DNA of 5,300 nt, taken from positions 1-5,300 of the forward strand of contig JADZBR010000336.1 of assembly GCA_020852035.1 (NCBI GenBank). Direction: 5' to 3'. Position 1 is the first letter of the stretch; every line of letters starts with the position of its first letter. The notes under the pieces were generated by a model. It did not search any database and was not told where the DNA came from. It saw nothing but the letters and a program-made list of their open reading frames with translations. The stretch is from Caulobacteraceae bacterium. Its GTDB lineage: Bacteria; Pseudomonadota; Alphaproteobacteria; Caulobacterales; Caulobacteraceae. Below are positions 1-5,300 of this stretch, in pieces. A program made the translations under genes and the position numbers.

Positions 1-50
1 AGCTGCGGCTGCGGCGTGAGTTTTTCGATCTAGCTTACCTCTTGCCCACA

Positions 51-101
51 AGAAAAGGGTGTCATCCCGGACGGCCCGCAGGGACGATCCGGGACCCAGG
101 G
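51..101 (-). terminator. Possible intrinsic terminator for tipN formed by the palindrome
   Basis: Read on the minus strand, the last arm of the palindrome (ending ...GGGATGACAC) is followed directly by CCCTTTTCTTG (bases 58-48), a T-rich run. A GC-rich stem followed by a T-run, starting 30 nt after the tipN stop codon, is terminator-like. The T-run is interrupted and the stem is much longer than in a standard intrinsic terminator, so this is only a plausible secondary role of the repeat. Confidence 0.4.
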
Positions 102-162
102 CCAACGCACTGCAGAACCCCCTGGGTCCCGGCTCTCCGCTTCGCTGCGGCCGGGATGACAC
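59..162. repeat. Long interrupted intergenic inverted repeat (REP/MITE-like palindrome)
   Basis: The outer arms GTGTCATCCCGG (59-70) and CCGGGATGACAC (151-162) are perfect 12-bp complements. After a 5-nt bulge on the left, CCGCAG (76-81) pairs with CTGCGG (145-150). The inner arms CCGGGACCCAGGG (89-101) and CCCTGGGTCCCGG (120-132) are perfect 13-bp complements around an 18-nt loop. Together about 31 base pairs can form over 104 nt. No coding potential is evident inside. Arms of this kind resemble dispersed palindromes common between genes of Caulobacterales; that family assignment is from memory and copy number cannot be judged from one window. Confidence 0.8.
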
Positions 163-191
163 GCTGGGTGTACCCCTCGCCGCGCAGGTCC

Positions 192-2843
192 CTACGCCTC
201 GCCGATCGCCGCGTCGAAGAGCAGGTAGAGGCGTCCGCCCTCGCCCTCCAGCAGCTGCGCCACCGCCGCGCCGCCGTGGTCGCGCTCGGCGGCGGCGTCC
301 AGCTCCTGGCCGAAACCCTGCAGGTAGCGCGCCGCGAGCAGCTTCAGCGCCGGCTCGACGCTGAGCCGGCGGGCCAGGCGCCGCACCGCGGCAGGGGCCA
401 GCTGGCGGGTGACCTCGCGCGCGCCCTCGGTCTCGGCGGCCTGCACGACCACGGCGATCTCCACCACCTTGTCGGCCGGCAACAGCGCCTGGGCGTCGAC
501 GCCCAGCGCCTGCAGTTCCTCGGCCAGCCGCCGGCGGGTGCGCGCGTCGTCGTCCTCGCCGTCCATCGACGAGAGCAGGTCGCCCCAGCTCCAGCCCTCC
601 TCGCCTTCCTTGTCGTTGGCCACCCGGCCGCCGGCGCTTTCGAAGACGGTGGAGAACTCGGCGTCGGTGGCCGTCGGGGTGAGCTTCAGGCGCGGGCGCT
701 CCGGCTCCTGGGCGCCGCGCAGGGCGATGGACGCGGCGGGCTCGGGCGGCGACGACGGCGGGGCGGGCGCCGCGAGGTCGTCCGACGGCGCCGGCGCGAG
801 CGGCGGGGCCATCGGCGTCGAGCGCCGCGGGACCGGGCGCTCGGAGGGGAGGTTGAGGTTGTTGGCCGTGGCGCCGGCCACCACGCCCATCATCCGCACG
901 GCCTCGGAGAGCATCTCGTAGTTGCGGCGCACGCGCTCCTGGAAGGCCGCGTCGATCGCCTGGGTCTCCTCCGCCGTCCTGCGGGCGGCGGTCATCAGGT
1001 CGGTCATGCTGGCGGCGACGGCGGCGCGGACCTCGGCGACCTGGGCCTGGGCCTGGCCGGGCATGCGCTCGGCCCGCTCGGCCATGTCGGCCATCAGTTT
1101 CTCGAGTTCCTGCAGCGTCTCGCGCGCCGAGGCCGCGCCGGCGTCCAGCTTGGCGGCGGTGCGCTGGCCGGCCTCCTCGACCATCTGGGTGGAGGCGGCG
1201 ATCAGGTCGCGGGCCTCGCCGAGCCTGGCCTCGAACGCCTTGTTGGCGTTCTGCCCGGCGGCGAAGGTGGCCTCCGAGAGCTGATCCACCTGCGCCCGGG
1301 CCTGTTCCAGCTGGGCGGCGAAGGCCTGGTTGGTGGAGTCGCTGGCGGCGGCGGCGGCGGCGCCCAGCTCCTGGATCTGCGCCCGCGCCCGTTCCAGCTG
1401 GGCGGCGAAGGCGGCGTCGGCGGTCGCGCCAGCCGCGGCGGTGGCCTCGCTGAGCTGCTCGACCTGAACGCGGGCGGCTTCCGCATGAGCCTCGGCCGCG
1501 GCGCGCGCGGCCTCGGCATGGGCGGCGGCGGCGGCGCGGGTCTCCTCGGACGCCTGGCGCAGCGCCTCGATGGCCGCACGGGTCTGGGCCTCCAGCTTCT
1601 CACGCTCGACGGCGGCGATCTCGGCGACGGCGTCCAGCGACTGGCCGGCGGCCTGGCCGAAGCCTTCGCTCTCGGCGCGGGCGGCGGCGGAGAGTTCGCG
1701 GAACTGCTCGGCGGCTTCGGCCACCAGCTGGCGCAGGGCGTCGGCGCCCTTGCCGGCCGCCTCGCCCATCTCGTCGGCGCCGGTGCGCGCGTCGCCGATG
1801 AACTCGGCGAGCTTGGCGGTGTGGCTCTCGGTGCGCGCGGCCAGGGCCTCGTGGTCGCGCAGGAAGGCCTGGGCTGTGGTCGAGAGCGCCGCGCGCTGCT
1901 CGGCGAGCGCCAGCTCCACCTGCCCCATCTGGTCGGCGACGCCGGACCCGGCGCTCTCCAGCCGGCTGATCTGGCGGGTCAGGTCGTCGGCCGCCGCGCG
2001 GGCGGCCTCCTGCGCCTCGCCGGCCGCCGCGGTCAGGTCGGCGGCGCGGGCGGTGAGCATCGCCTGGGCCTCGCGCAGCTGGGTGTCGGCGAGGTCGGAG
2101 ACGTCGGTGATGGTGCGGGTCTGCAGGCCGATGGCTTCCGTCACGGCCACGGCCTTGGCGTCCAGCACGCTGGAGAGCGCGGCCATCTCGTCGCGTTCGC
2201 GGCCGAAGGTCTGGGTCAGTTCGGTGGCCCGCCGGGCGGTCTCGCCGGCGGTGCCCATCAGCGCCTGGGTCTCCTCGGCCAGCACCTGCTGCAGGCGCTT
2301 CAGGTCGGCCTGCGCCCGCTCGGCGGCCTTGGAGGCTTCTGCGATCTGGTCGCGCACCTGGTCGACCACCGAGGCCGCGCTGGCCCCGGCGAGCGCCGCC
2401 GGCTCCAGCAGCTGGCCCGCCAGGCCGCGCATGCGCCGCCCCTCGGCGTTTAGCGCCTGGCTCTGGCGCACCAGCACCGCGGCGATCCACACGAGCGCGA
2501 TCGGGCCGATGGCGAGGAGCGCGAACACCACCAGGCCGAACAGGTCGTCGGTCAGCGGCGCCACACCGCGCCGATAGCCCACCGCGTAGGCCAAAGGCGC
2601 CAGCGCCCAGAGCGCCGAGGCGACGAAGGCGACCAGCCAGACCGGCCAGCCCCTGGCGACCTCGGCCGGCTGGGTCGGCAGGGCGGCCCAGGCCGGGTCG
2701 GGCGCCGGCGATGCGGGCTTCGGCTCGACCACCGCCAGCTGCGGCGGTTCGGGCGCGTTGGCGGGCTTGGGATCGGCCTTGCCGGCGTCCTGGGCGTTGG
2801 CGCCGAAGTCGACCGGCGACGGGGGCCTGTTCCTGGATTTCAT
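192..2843 (-). CDS. tipN: TipN-like cell polarity protein, membrane-anchored coiled coil
   Basis: The product is 883 residues. Residues 1-60 are Pro/Ala-rich and likely disordered. Two hydrophobic helices follow (about 66-90 and 101-125), separated by a short loop containing RRG. A very long Ala/Glu/Gln/Arg-rich coiled coil covers about 126-655 and includes three tandem 29-residue repeats (461-547). A Pro-rich linker (about 667-722) leads to an acidic and helical C-terminal region with a W-S-W motif (751-753). This layout and length match Caulobacter TipN (about 888 residues), which marks the new pole after division and helps place the flagellum and guide chromosome segregation. A nearby cysD agrees with my memory of the Caulobacter locus. 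ATG at 2843 is preferred over the upstream in-frame TTG at 2915: neither has a strong Shine-Dalgarno, but the extension is Trp/Arg-rich and unlike a natural N-terminus. The gene lies 268 bp downstream of the small gene on the same strand. Without an alignment, another two-helix coiled-coil protein remains possible. Confidence 0.75.
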   Translation of the reverse strand: MKSRNRPPSPVDFGANAQDAGKADPKPANAPEPPQLAVVEPKPASPAPDPAWAALPTQPAEVARGWPVWLVAFVASALWALAPLAYAVGYRRGVAPLTDDLFGLVVFALLAIGPIALVWIAAVLVRQSQALNAEGRRMRGLAGQLLEPAALAGASAASVVDQVRDQIAEASKAAERAQADLKRLQQVLAEETQALMGTAGETARRATELTQTFGRERDEMAALSSVLDAKAVAVTEAIGLQTRTITDVSDLADTQLREAQAMLTARAADLTAAAGEAQEAARAAADDLTRQISRLESAGSGVADQMGQVELALAEQRAALSTTAQAFLRDHEALAARTESHTAKLAEFIGDARTGADEMGEAAGKGADALRQLVAEAAEQFRELSAAARAESEGFGQAAGQSLDAVAEIAAVEREKLEAQTRAAIEALRQASEETRAAAAAHAEAARAAAEAHAEAARVQVEQLSEATAAAGATADAAFAAQLERARAQIQELGAAAAAASDSTNQAFAAQLEQARAQVDQLSEATFAAGQNANKAFEARLGEARDLIAASTQMVEEAGQRTAAKLDAGAASARETLQELEKLMADMAERAERMPGQAQAQVAEVRAAVAASMTDLMTAARRTAEETQAIDAAFQERVRRNYEMLSEAVRMMGVVAGATANNLNLPSERPVPRRSTPMAPPLAPAPSDDLAAPAPPSSPPEPAASIALRGAQEPERPRLKLTPTATDAEFSTVFESAGGRVANDKEGEEGWSWGDLLSSMDGEDDDARTRRRLAEELQALGVDAQALLPADKVVEIAVVVQAAETEGAREVTRQLAPAAVRRLARRLSVEPALKLLAARYLQGFGQELDAAAERDHGGAAVAQLLEGEGGRLYLLFDAAIGEA
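1203..1463 (-). repeat. Three tandem 87-bp (29-residue) repeats inside the tipN coiled coil
   Basis: In the protein, residues 461-489, 490-518 and 519-547 align without gaps. Each starts V/I-x-x-L and has a central A-F-x-A-x-L-x-x-A-R. Units 1 and 2 share AFAAQLE followed by RARAQ or QARAQ. In the DNA, TTCCAGCTGGGCGGCGAAGG occurs at 1305 and again at 1392, exactly 87 bp apart, so the first two units are still very similar at base level. The third unit has diverged more (AFEARLGEARD). Confidence 0.85.
1458..1523 (-). repeat. Two 11-residue (hendecad) repeats preceding the 29-residue units
   Basis: TipN residues 441-451 (AHAEAARAAAE) and 452-462 (AHAEAARVQVE) are consecutive 11-residue units sharing A-H-A-E-A-A-R. 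An 11-residue period is typical of right-handed or straight coiled-coil segments, so this marks a local change from the usual heptad packing just before the 29-residue repeats. Confidence 0.7.
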
Positions 2844-3002
2844 GACGCGTCTACCCACACCGCGACGCCACTTCGCGCGCCACCACCAATTTCTCGCCTC
2901 GGGAGAGTGGCCCAACCGGCCGGATCAGGCAATGCGACGCCGAGCCGCCGCGCTCACGACAAGCGCGCCATCCCCTTCTCGTCACCACGTTTGTTCCGCG
3001 GG

Positions 3003-3074
3003 CCTATGAACACCGCCTGGCCGAGTTCGCGCGTTCGACGCCGTGTTCATGGGTCGCCGGAACCAGTCCGGCGA
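3003..3074. repeat. Second intergenic palindromic element between the small gene and tipN
   Basis: CCTATGAACAC (3003-3013) pairs with GTGTTCATGGG (3043-3053): 8 bp are perfect, then one G-T pair and two more matches. Right beside it, TCGCCGG (3054-3060) and CCGGCGA (3068-3074) form a perfect 7-bp stem with a 7-nt loop. The second hairpin ends CCGGCGATGAC, close to the CCGGGATGAC end of the 59-162 element, which suggests related repeat families. It lies 37 nt past the stop of the minus-strand small gene and could act as its transcript end, although no T-run follows. Confidence 0.55.
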
Positions 3075-3111
3075 TGACGGTGGAGGAGCGTAGCGATGGG
3101 GCGCCGCCGCG

Positions 3112-3324
3112 TCAGGCGCGGGTCGGCTTGGGCGGGCCTTCGATGGGCGGGGTCGGGTTGGCGACGGCGGCCTTGGCCTTCGGCGCGGGGGCGGTGCGGT
3201 TGACCGTGCGCTCGGGCGCGGGGCGCTCGACCTTCGGCGGCTCCAGCGTCACCCCGAAGTGCGAGAACGCTGCGGTGGAGGACGAAACCACCACGGCTGC
3301 AACGATGTCGCTCAGGGTTTGCAC
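3112..3324 (-). CDS. Small hypothetical protein, hydrophobic N-terminus and Pro/Ala/Lys-rich tail
   Basis: The 70-residue product has a short mostly hydrophobic or small-residue segment at about 7-24 (IVAAVVVSSSTAAFSHFG), followed by a basic Pro/Ala-rich tail with five lysines and five arginines. The segment could be a weak membrane anchor or an amphipathic helix; no signal peptidase or lipobox site is evident. Third codon positions are almost all G or C, as expected of a real gene in this genome. The start is GTG at 3324. An in-frame TGA at 3361-3363 limits upstream extension, and GGGAT lies 8 nt before the GTG as a weak ribosome binding site. It is divergent from the GST gene and co-directional with tipN, 268 bp upstream of it. 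I do not recognise a family, and no function is assigned. Confidence 0.6.
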   Translation of the reverse strand: MQTLSDIVAAVVVSSSTAAFSHFGVTLEPPKVERPAPERTVNRTAPAPKAKAAVANPTPPIEGPPKPTRA

Positions 3325-3353
3325 CAGACCAGATCCCGACTCCCGTAGCTCTG

Positions 3354-3409
3354 TTATCCGTCAGAGCGAGCTTCGCCGCAACGCAGGTAACATGAATTAT
3401 CCGTCATGT
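3354..3409. promoter_or_regulatory. Candidate operator/promoter: paired 10-bp direct repeats plus a dyad
   Basis: TTATCCGTCA occurs at 3354-3363 and 3397-3406, so the copies are 43 bp apart, about four helical turns. The right copy is overlapped by a perfect 6-bp dyad, ACATGA (3390-3395) and TCATGT (3404-3409). On the minus strand each copy reads TGACGGATAA, and TGACGG resembles the -35 element of the Caulobacter housekeeping sigma factor (TTGACGS), so the repeats could be tandem -35 elements instead of a repressor or activator site. GANTC methylation sites lie on both sides (GACTC at 3338-3342, GAGTC at 3434-3438). The region sits between the divergent small gene and the GST gene. Confidence 0.4.
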
Positions 3410-3539
3410 GGCCGTGCGCGCACAGCAGGAATTGAGTCCGGATTACGACCCAAATGAGGCGTGGATGTCACCCGGCGTAACACCGCCCCCGGGGATAGCG
3501 CGGAGAAATCGCGCGCGGCGTTTGGCGCGGCGCCTGTCG

Positions 3540-3558
3540 GAACCGCGGCCGGCGGTTC
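3540..3558 (+). other. Hairpin in the GST upstream region
   Basis: GAACCGC (3540-3546) and GCGGTTC (3552-3558) are perfect 7-bp arms around a 5-nt loop, 58 bp before the GST start codon. It could be a leader hairpin or a protein-binding dyad. In GC-rich sequence such a stem can arise by chance, and no further riboswitch-like structure was seen. Confidence 0.3.
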
Positions 3559-3616
3559 GTCTATTCAGGGAAGGCGGGCGAGATCGCGCGCCACCACCGC
3601 CGAGAGGAGCGCCCGG

Positions 3617-4285
3617 ATGAACGCCGCCACCCTGCCGATCATCACCGCCTTTGAAAGCTCCCCCGACCAGGGCCAGGGCATGGCGCGCGACATGCGCGTT
3701 CGCTGGGCGCTCGAGGAGGTGGGCCAGCCCTATGACGTGCGCCTGGTCTCCTTCGAGACGATGAAGCAGCCGGCCCACCTGGCGCTGCATCCCTTCGGTC
3801 AGATCCCGACCTATGAGGAGGACGGCCTGGCCCTCTTCGAATCCGGCGCGATCATTCTGCACCTCGCCCGGCGCCACACCGGCCTGTTGCCGCGGGAAGC
3901 CGACGCCCGGGCGCGGGCGGTCACCTGGATGTTCGCCGCGCTCAACACCGTGGAGCCGCCGATCGTCGAGCTCGAACAGGCCGAATACATTGCCGGCGAC
4001 CGCCCCTGGTATGCGGAGCTGAAGGCCATGCTGGAGAACCGCGTCCGGGTCCGGCTGGCCCAGCTCGCCGCCCGCCTGGGCGACGCCGACTGGCTCGACA
4101 GCGCGTTCAGCGCCGGCGACCTTATGATGGTGACGGTGCTGCGTCGGGCGGAGGACACCGGCCTTTTGGAGGACCACCTCAACCTCGCCGCCTATGTCGC
4201 CCGCGGCAAGGCCCGCCCCGCCTACCAGCGGGCGTTCGCCGATCAGCTGGAGGTGTTCGTCCGGAGCCGACCGCGCGCGCCGTGA
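3617..4285 (+). CDS. Glutathione S-transferase family protein
   Basis: The 222-residue product has the normal length and two-domain order of cytosolic GSTs. The thioredoxin-like N-terminal domain (about 6-90) contains MRVRWALEEVGQPYDVRL (26-43), the cis-proline loop QIPTYEEDG (62-70, Pro64) and the glutathione-contacting ESGAI (75-79, Glu75-Ser76). The helical C-terminal domain (about 97-220) carries an N-capping-like S-x-x-D (Ser165, Asp168) in FSAGDLM. The usual role is glutathione conjugation or glutathione-dependent reduction in the cytoplasm; the substrate cannot be read from sequence. The loop after the first strand (FESSPDQGQGMARD, 12-25) is longer than in typical GSTs and has Ser14/Ser15 but no tyrosine or cysteine near the usual catalytic position. 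ATG at 3617 is chosen because GAGAGGAG (3602-3609) sits 7 nt upstream and the protein then starts right at the first beta strand; the frame is open further upstream but lacks homology-like sequence. It is divergent from the small gene and 176 bp before cysD. Confidence 0.9.
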   Translation: MNAATLPIITAFESSPDQGQGMARDMRVRWALEEVGQPYDVRLVSFETMKQPAHLALHPFGQIPTYEEDGLALFESGAIILHLARRHTGLLPREADARARAVTWMFAALNTVEPPIVELEQAEYIAGDRPWYAELKAMLENRVRVRLAQLAARLGDADWLDSAFSAGDLMMVTVLRRAEDTGLLEDHLNLAAYVARGKARPAYQRAFADQLEVFVRSRPRAP

Positions 4286-4321
4286 AGCGGCCCGCGCGCG
4301 ATGGCTTCGCCAAGGCCGCTT
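4285..4321 (+). terminator. Stem-loop abutting the GST stop codon (terminator-like, no T-run)
   Basis: AAGCGGCC (4285-4292) and GGCCGCTT (4314-4321) are perfect 8-bp arms, the left one starting on the last base of the TGA stop. Inside, TGGC-TTC-GCCA (4302-4312) forms a second small hairpin. The sequence after the stem is GCGCGACCGCC, with no T-run, so it is not a classic intrinsic terminator. It may protect the transcript 3' end or reduce read-through into cysD. Confidence 0.4.
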
Positions 4322-4448
4322 GCGCGACCGCCTTCCCTCCCCTAGATGACGCGCAAAGGGCCGGTCCGCGCGCTGCAGCAATGCGGCGGGCGGATTTTTC
4401 GTATGGTTGCGATTTGTCCCTTGCCCTGACCCTCCCCGACGCGCCTCC

Positions 4449-4452
4449 GGAG
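4449..4452 (+). promoter_or_regulatory. Ribosome binding site that fixes the cysD GTG start
   Basis: GGAG lies 9 nt before GTG at 4462. The reading frame is open further upstream to an ATG at 4381, but that ATG has no Shine-Dalgarno and would add 27 residues absent from known CysD proteins, which begin a few residues before the conserved LTHL. The GTG is therefore the better start. Confidence 0.65.
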
Positions 4453-4461
4453 CTCTCGCCC

Positions 4462-5300
4462 GTGACGCTCACCCATCTGCAGCGCCTGGAGGCCGAGAGC
4501 ATCCAGATCCTGCGCGAGGTGGTCGCCGAGTGCGACAACCCGGTGATGCTCTATTCGATCGGCAAGGACAGCGCCGTGATGCTGCACCTGGCGGCCAAGG
4601 CGTTCTATCCCTCCAAGCTGCCGTTCCCGTTGCTGCACGTCGACACCACCTGGAAGTTCCGGGCGATGTACGAGATGCGCGAGCGGATGGCGCGCGAGGT
4701 CGGCTTCGACCTCTTGGTTCACAAGAACCCCGACGCGGTGGCCGCCGGCATCAATCCCTTCACCCACGGCTCGGCGGTCCACACCGACATCTGGAAGACC
4801 GAGGGCCTGAAGCAGGCGCTGAACAAGTACGAGTTCGACGCGGCCTTCGGCGGCGGCCGGCGCGACGAGGAGAAGTCCCGCGCCAAGGAGCGCGTGCTCT
4901 CTTTCCGCACGCCCGAGCACCGCTGGGAACCCAAGAACCAGCGGCCCGAGCTCTGGCGGCTCTACAACACCCGCAAGAAGCCAGGCGAGAGCTTCCGCGC
5001 CTTCCCGATCTCCAACTGGACGGAGCTGGACATCTGGCAATACATCCACCTGGAGAAGATCCCCATCGTGCCGCTCTATTTCTCCGAGGTCCGCCCGGTG
5101 GTGGAGCGCGACGGCGCGCTGATCATGGTCGACGACGAGCGTATGCCGCTCCTCCCCGGCGAGACGCCGCAGATGAAGTCGGTCCGCTTCCGCACCCTCG
5201 GCTGCTACCCGCTGACCGGCGCGGTCGAGAGCACCGCCGCCACCCTGCCCGAGATCATCCAGGAGATGCTGCTCACCACCACTTCGGAGCGCCAGGGCCG
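4462..5300 (+). CDS. cysD: Sulfate adenylyltransferase subunit 2 (ATP sulfurylase small subunit), 3' truncated by window
   Basis: CysD catalyses the adenylyl transfer from ATP to sulfate that makes adenosine 5'-phosphosulfate, the first step of assimilatory sulfate activation in the cytoplasm. It works with the GTPase CysN, or a CysN-CysC fusion. The 279 complete codons follow E. coli CysD nearly end to end: LTHLQRLEAESI (3-14), the PP-loop SIGKDSAVMLHL (32-43), FPLLHVDTTWKFR (55-67), the GGRRDEEKSRAKER block (131-144), SNWTELDIWQYI (184-195), and LGCYPLTGAVES (246-257). The window ends inside the conserved SERQGR motif, about 20 residues before the expected C-terminus of a protein of about 300 residues. 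No frameshift or missing motif is seen. The start is GTG. The upstream 176 bp contain an AT-richer stretch at about 4393-4418 that could house a promoter, but no boxes could be assigned confidently. Confidence 0.97.
   Translation, partial: MTLTHLQRLEAESIQILREVVAECDNPVMLYSIGKDSAVMLHLAAKAFYPSKLPFPLLHVDTTWKFRAMYEMRERMAREVGFDLLVHKNPDAVAAGINPFTHGSAVHTDIWKTEGLKQALNKYEFDAAFGGGRRDEEKSRAKERVLSFRTPEHRWEPKNQRPELWRLYNTRKKPGESFRAFPISNWTELDIWQYIHLEKIPIVPLYFSEVRPVVERDGALIMVDDERMPLLPGETPQMKSVRFRTLGCYPLTGAVESTAATLPEIIQEMLLTTTSERQG

Noticed and set aside
1..58. Tail of an upstream gene, for example plus-strand frames ending at TGA 17-19 or TAG 31-33.
   Set aside because: There are too few codons to judge coding potential or frame.
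42..2453. An 803-codon open frame on the plus strand opposite tipN.
   Set aside because: It is antisense to a well-supported coiled-coil gene; its Gly/Leu/Arg-rich low-complexity translation is what GC-rich codons produce when read from the other strand.
2844..2915. N-terminal extension of tipN from TTG at 2915.
   Set aside because: It has a rare start codon, no Shine-Dalgarno and a Trp/Arg-rich 24-residue addition; starting at ATG 2843 gives a length close to known TipN.
3025..3048. GTTC repeats that suggested an alphaproteobacterial LexA site.
   Set aside because: Three GTTC words occur (3025, 3033, 3045) but with spacers of 4 and 8 nt, not the 7 nt of GTTC-N7-GTTC.
3443..4381. A 312-codon minus-strand frame covering the GST gene.
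   Set aside because: It is a shadow of the GST, whose plus-strand product has clear family motifs and a ribosome binding site.
4381..4461. Extended cysD start at ATG 4381.
   Set aside because: No ribosome binding site and 27 extra residues with no counterpart in CysD; GTG 4462 with GGAG 9 nt upstream fits the family.
4286..4461. A possible sulfur-related riboswitch before cysD.
   Set aside because: Apart from the stem-loop at the GST stop, no conserved SAM-riboswitch-like core or ordered set of stems could be recognised.
4342..5049. A 235-codon minus-strand frame opposite cysD.
   Set aside because: The plus strand encodes unmistakable CysD motifs throughout; the minus frame is a by-product of codon bias.

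Overview
The window looks like a chromosomal segment of a high-GC alphaproteobacterium of the Caulobacterales type (Caulobacter or Phenylobacterium). The evidence is the strongly GC-biased third codon positions, a TipN-like polarity protein close to the sulfate-assimilation gene cysD, and GC-rich intergenic palindromes of the 'ATCCCGG...CCGGGAT' style. Genus and synteny statements rest on memory of related genomes, not on a search.

Layout. Bases 1-58 carry no supportable gene. Bases 59-162 form a long, interrupted inverted repeat. On the minus strand it is followed by a T-rich run, so it can also end transcription of the next gene. Bases 192-2843 (minus) encode an 883-residue protein with two N-terminal membrane segments and a very long Ala/Glu-rich coiled coil, best called TipN. 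It contains three tandem 29-residue repeats. Bases 2844-3111 are intergenic and hold a second palindromic element (about 3003-3074); no convincing promoter was found there. Bases 3112-3324 (minus) encode a 70-residue protein with a short hydrophobic N-terminus and a Pro/Ala/Lys-rich tail, function unknown. Bases 3325-3616 are a 292-bp divergent regulatory region with two copies of a 10-bp direct repeat 43 bp apart, an overlapping dyad, two GANTC sites and a hairpin in the downstream leader. Bases 3617-4285 (plus) encode a glutathione S-transferase family protein. Bases 4286-4461 are intergenic and begin with a stem-loop abutting the stop codon. From 4462 (plus) cysD, the small subunit of sulfate adenylyltransferase, runs off the end of the window and lacks only about 20 C-terminal residues.

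How the genes relate. The two minus-strand genes (small protein, then tipN) point away from the two plus-strand genes (GST, cysD). TipN would act in cell polarity. CysD would act in sulfate activation, with a CysN or CysNC partner expected just beyond the right edge. A glutathione-using enzyme beside a sulfur assimilation gene is suggestive, but the 176-bp gap and the stem-loop argue against a tight operon. I see no defence system, CRISPR array, transposase, tRNA or rRNA. The most interesting items are the repeats inside TipN, the unexplained small protein and the repeated motif in the divergent promoter region.
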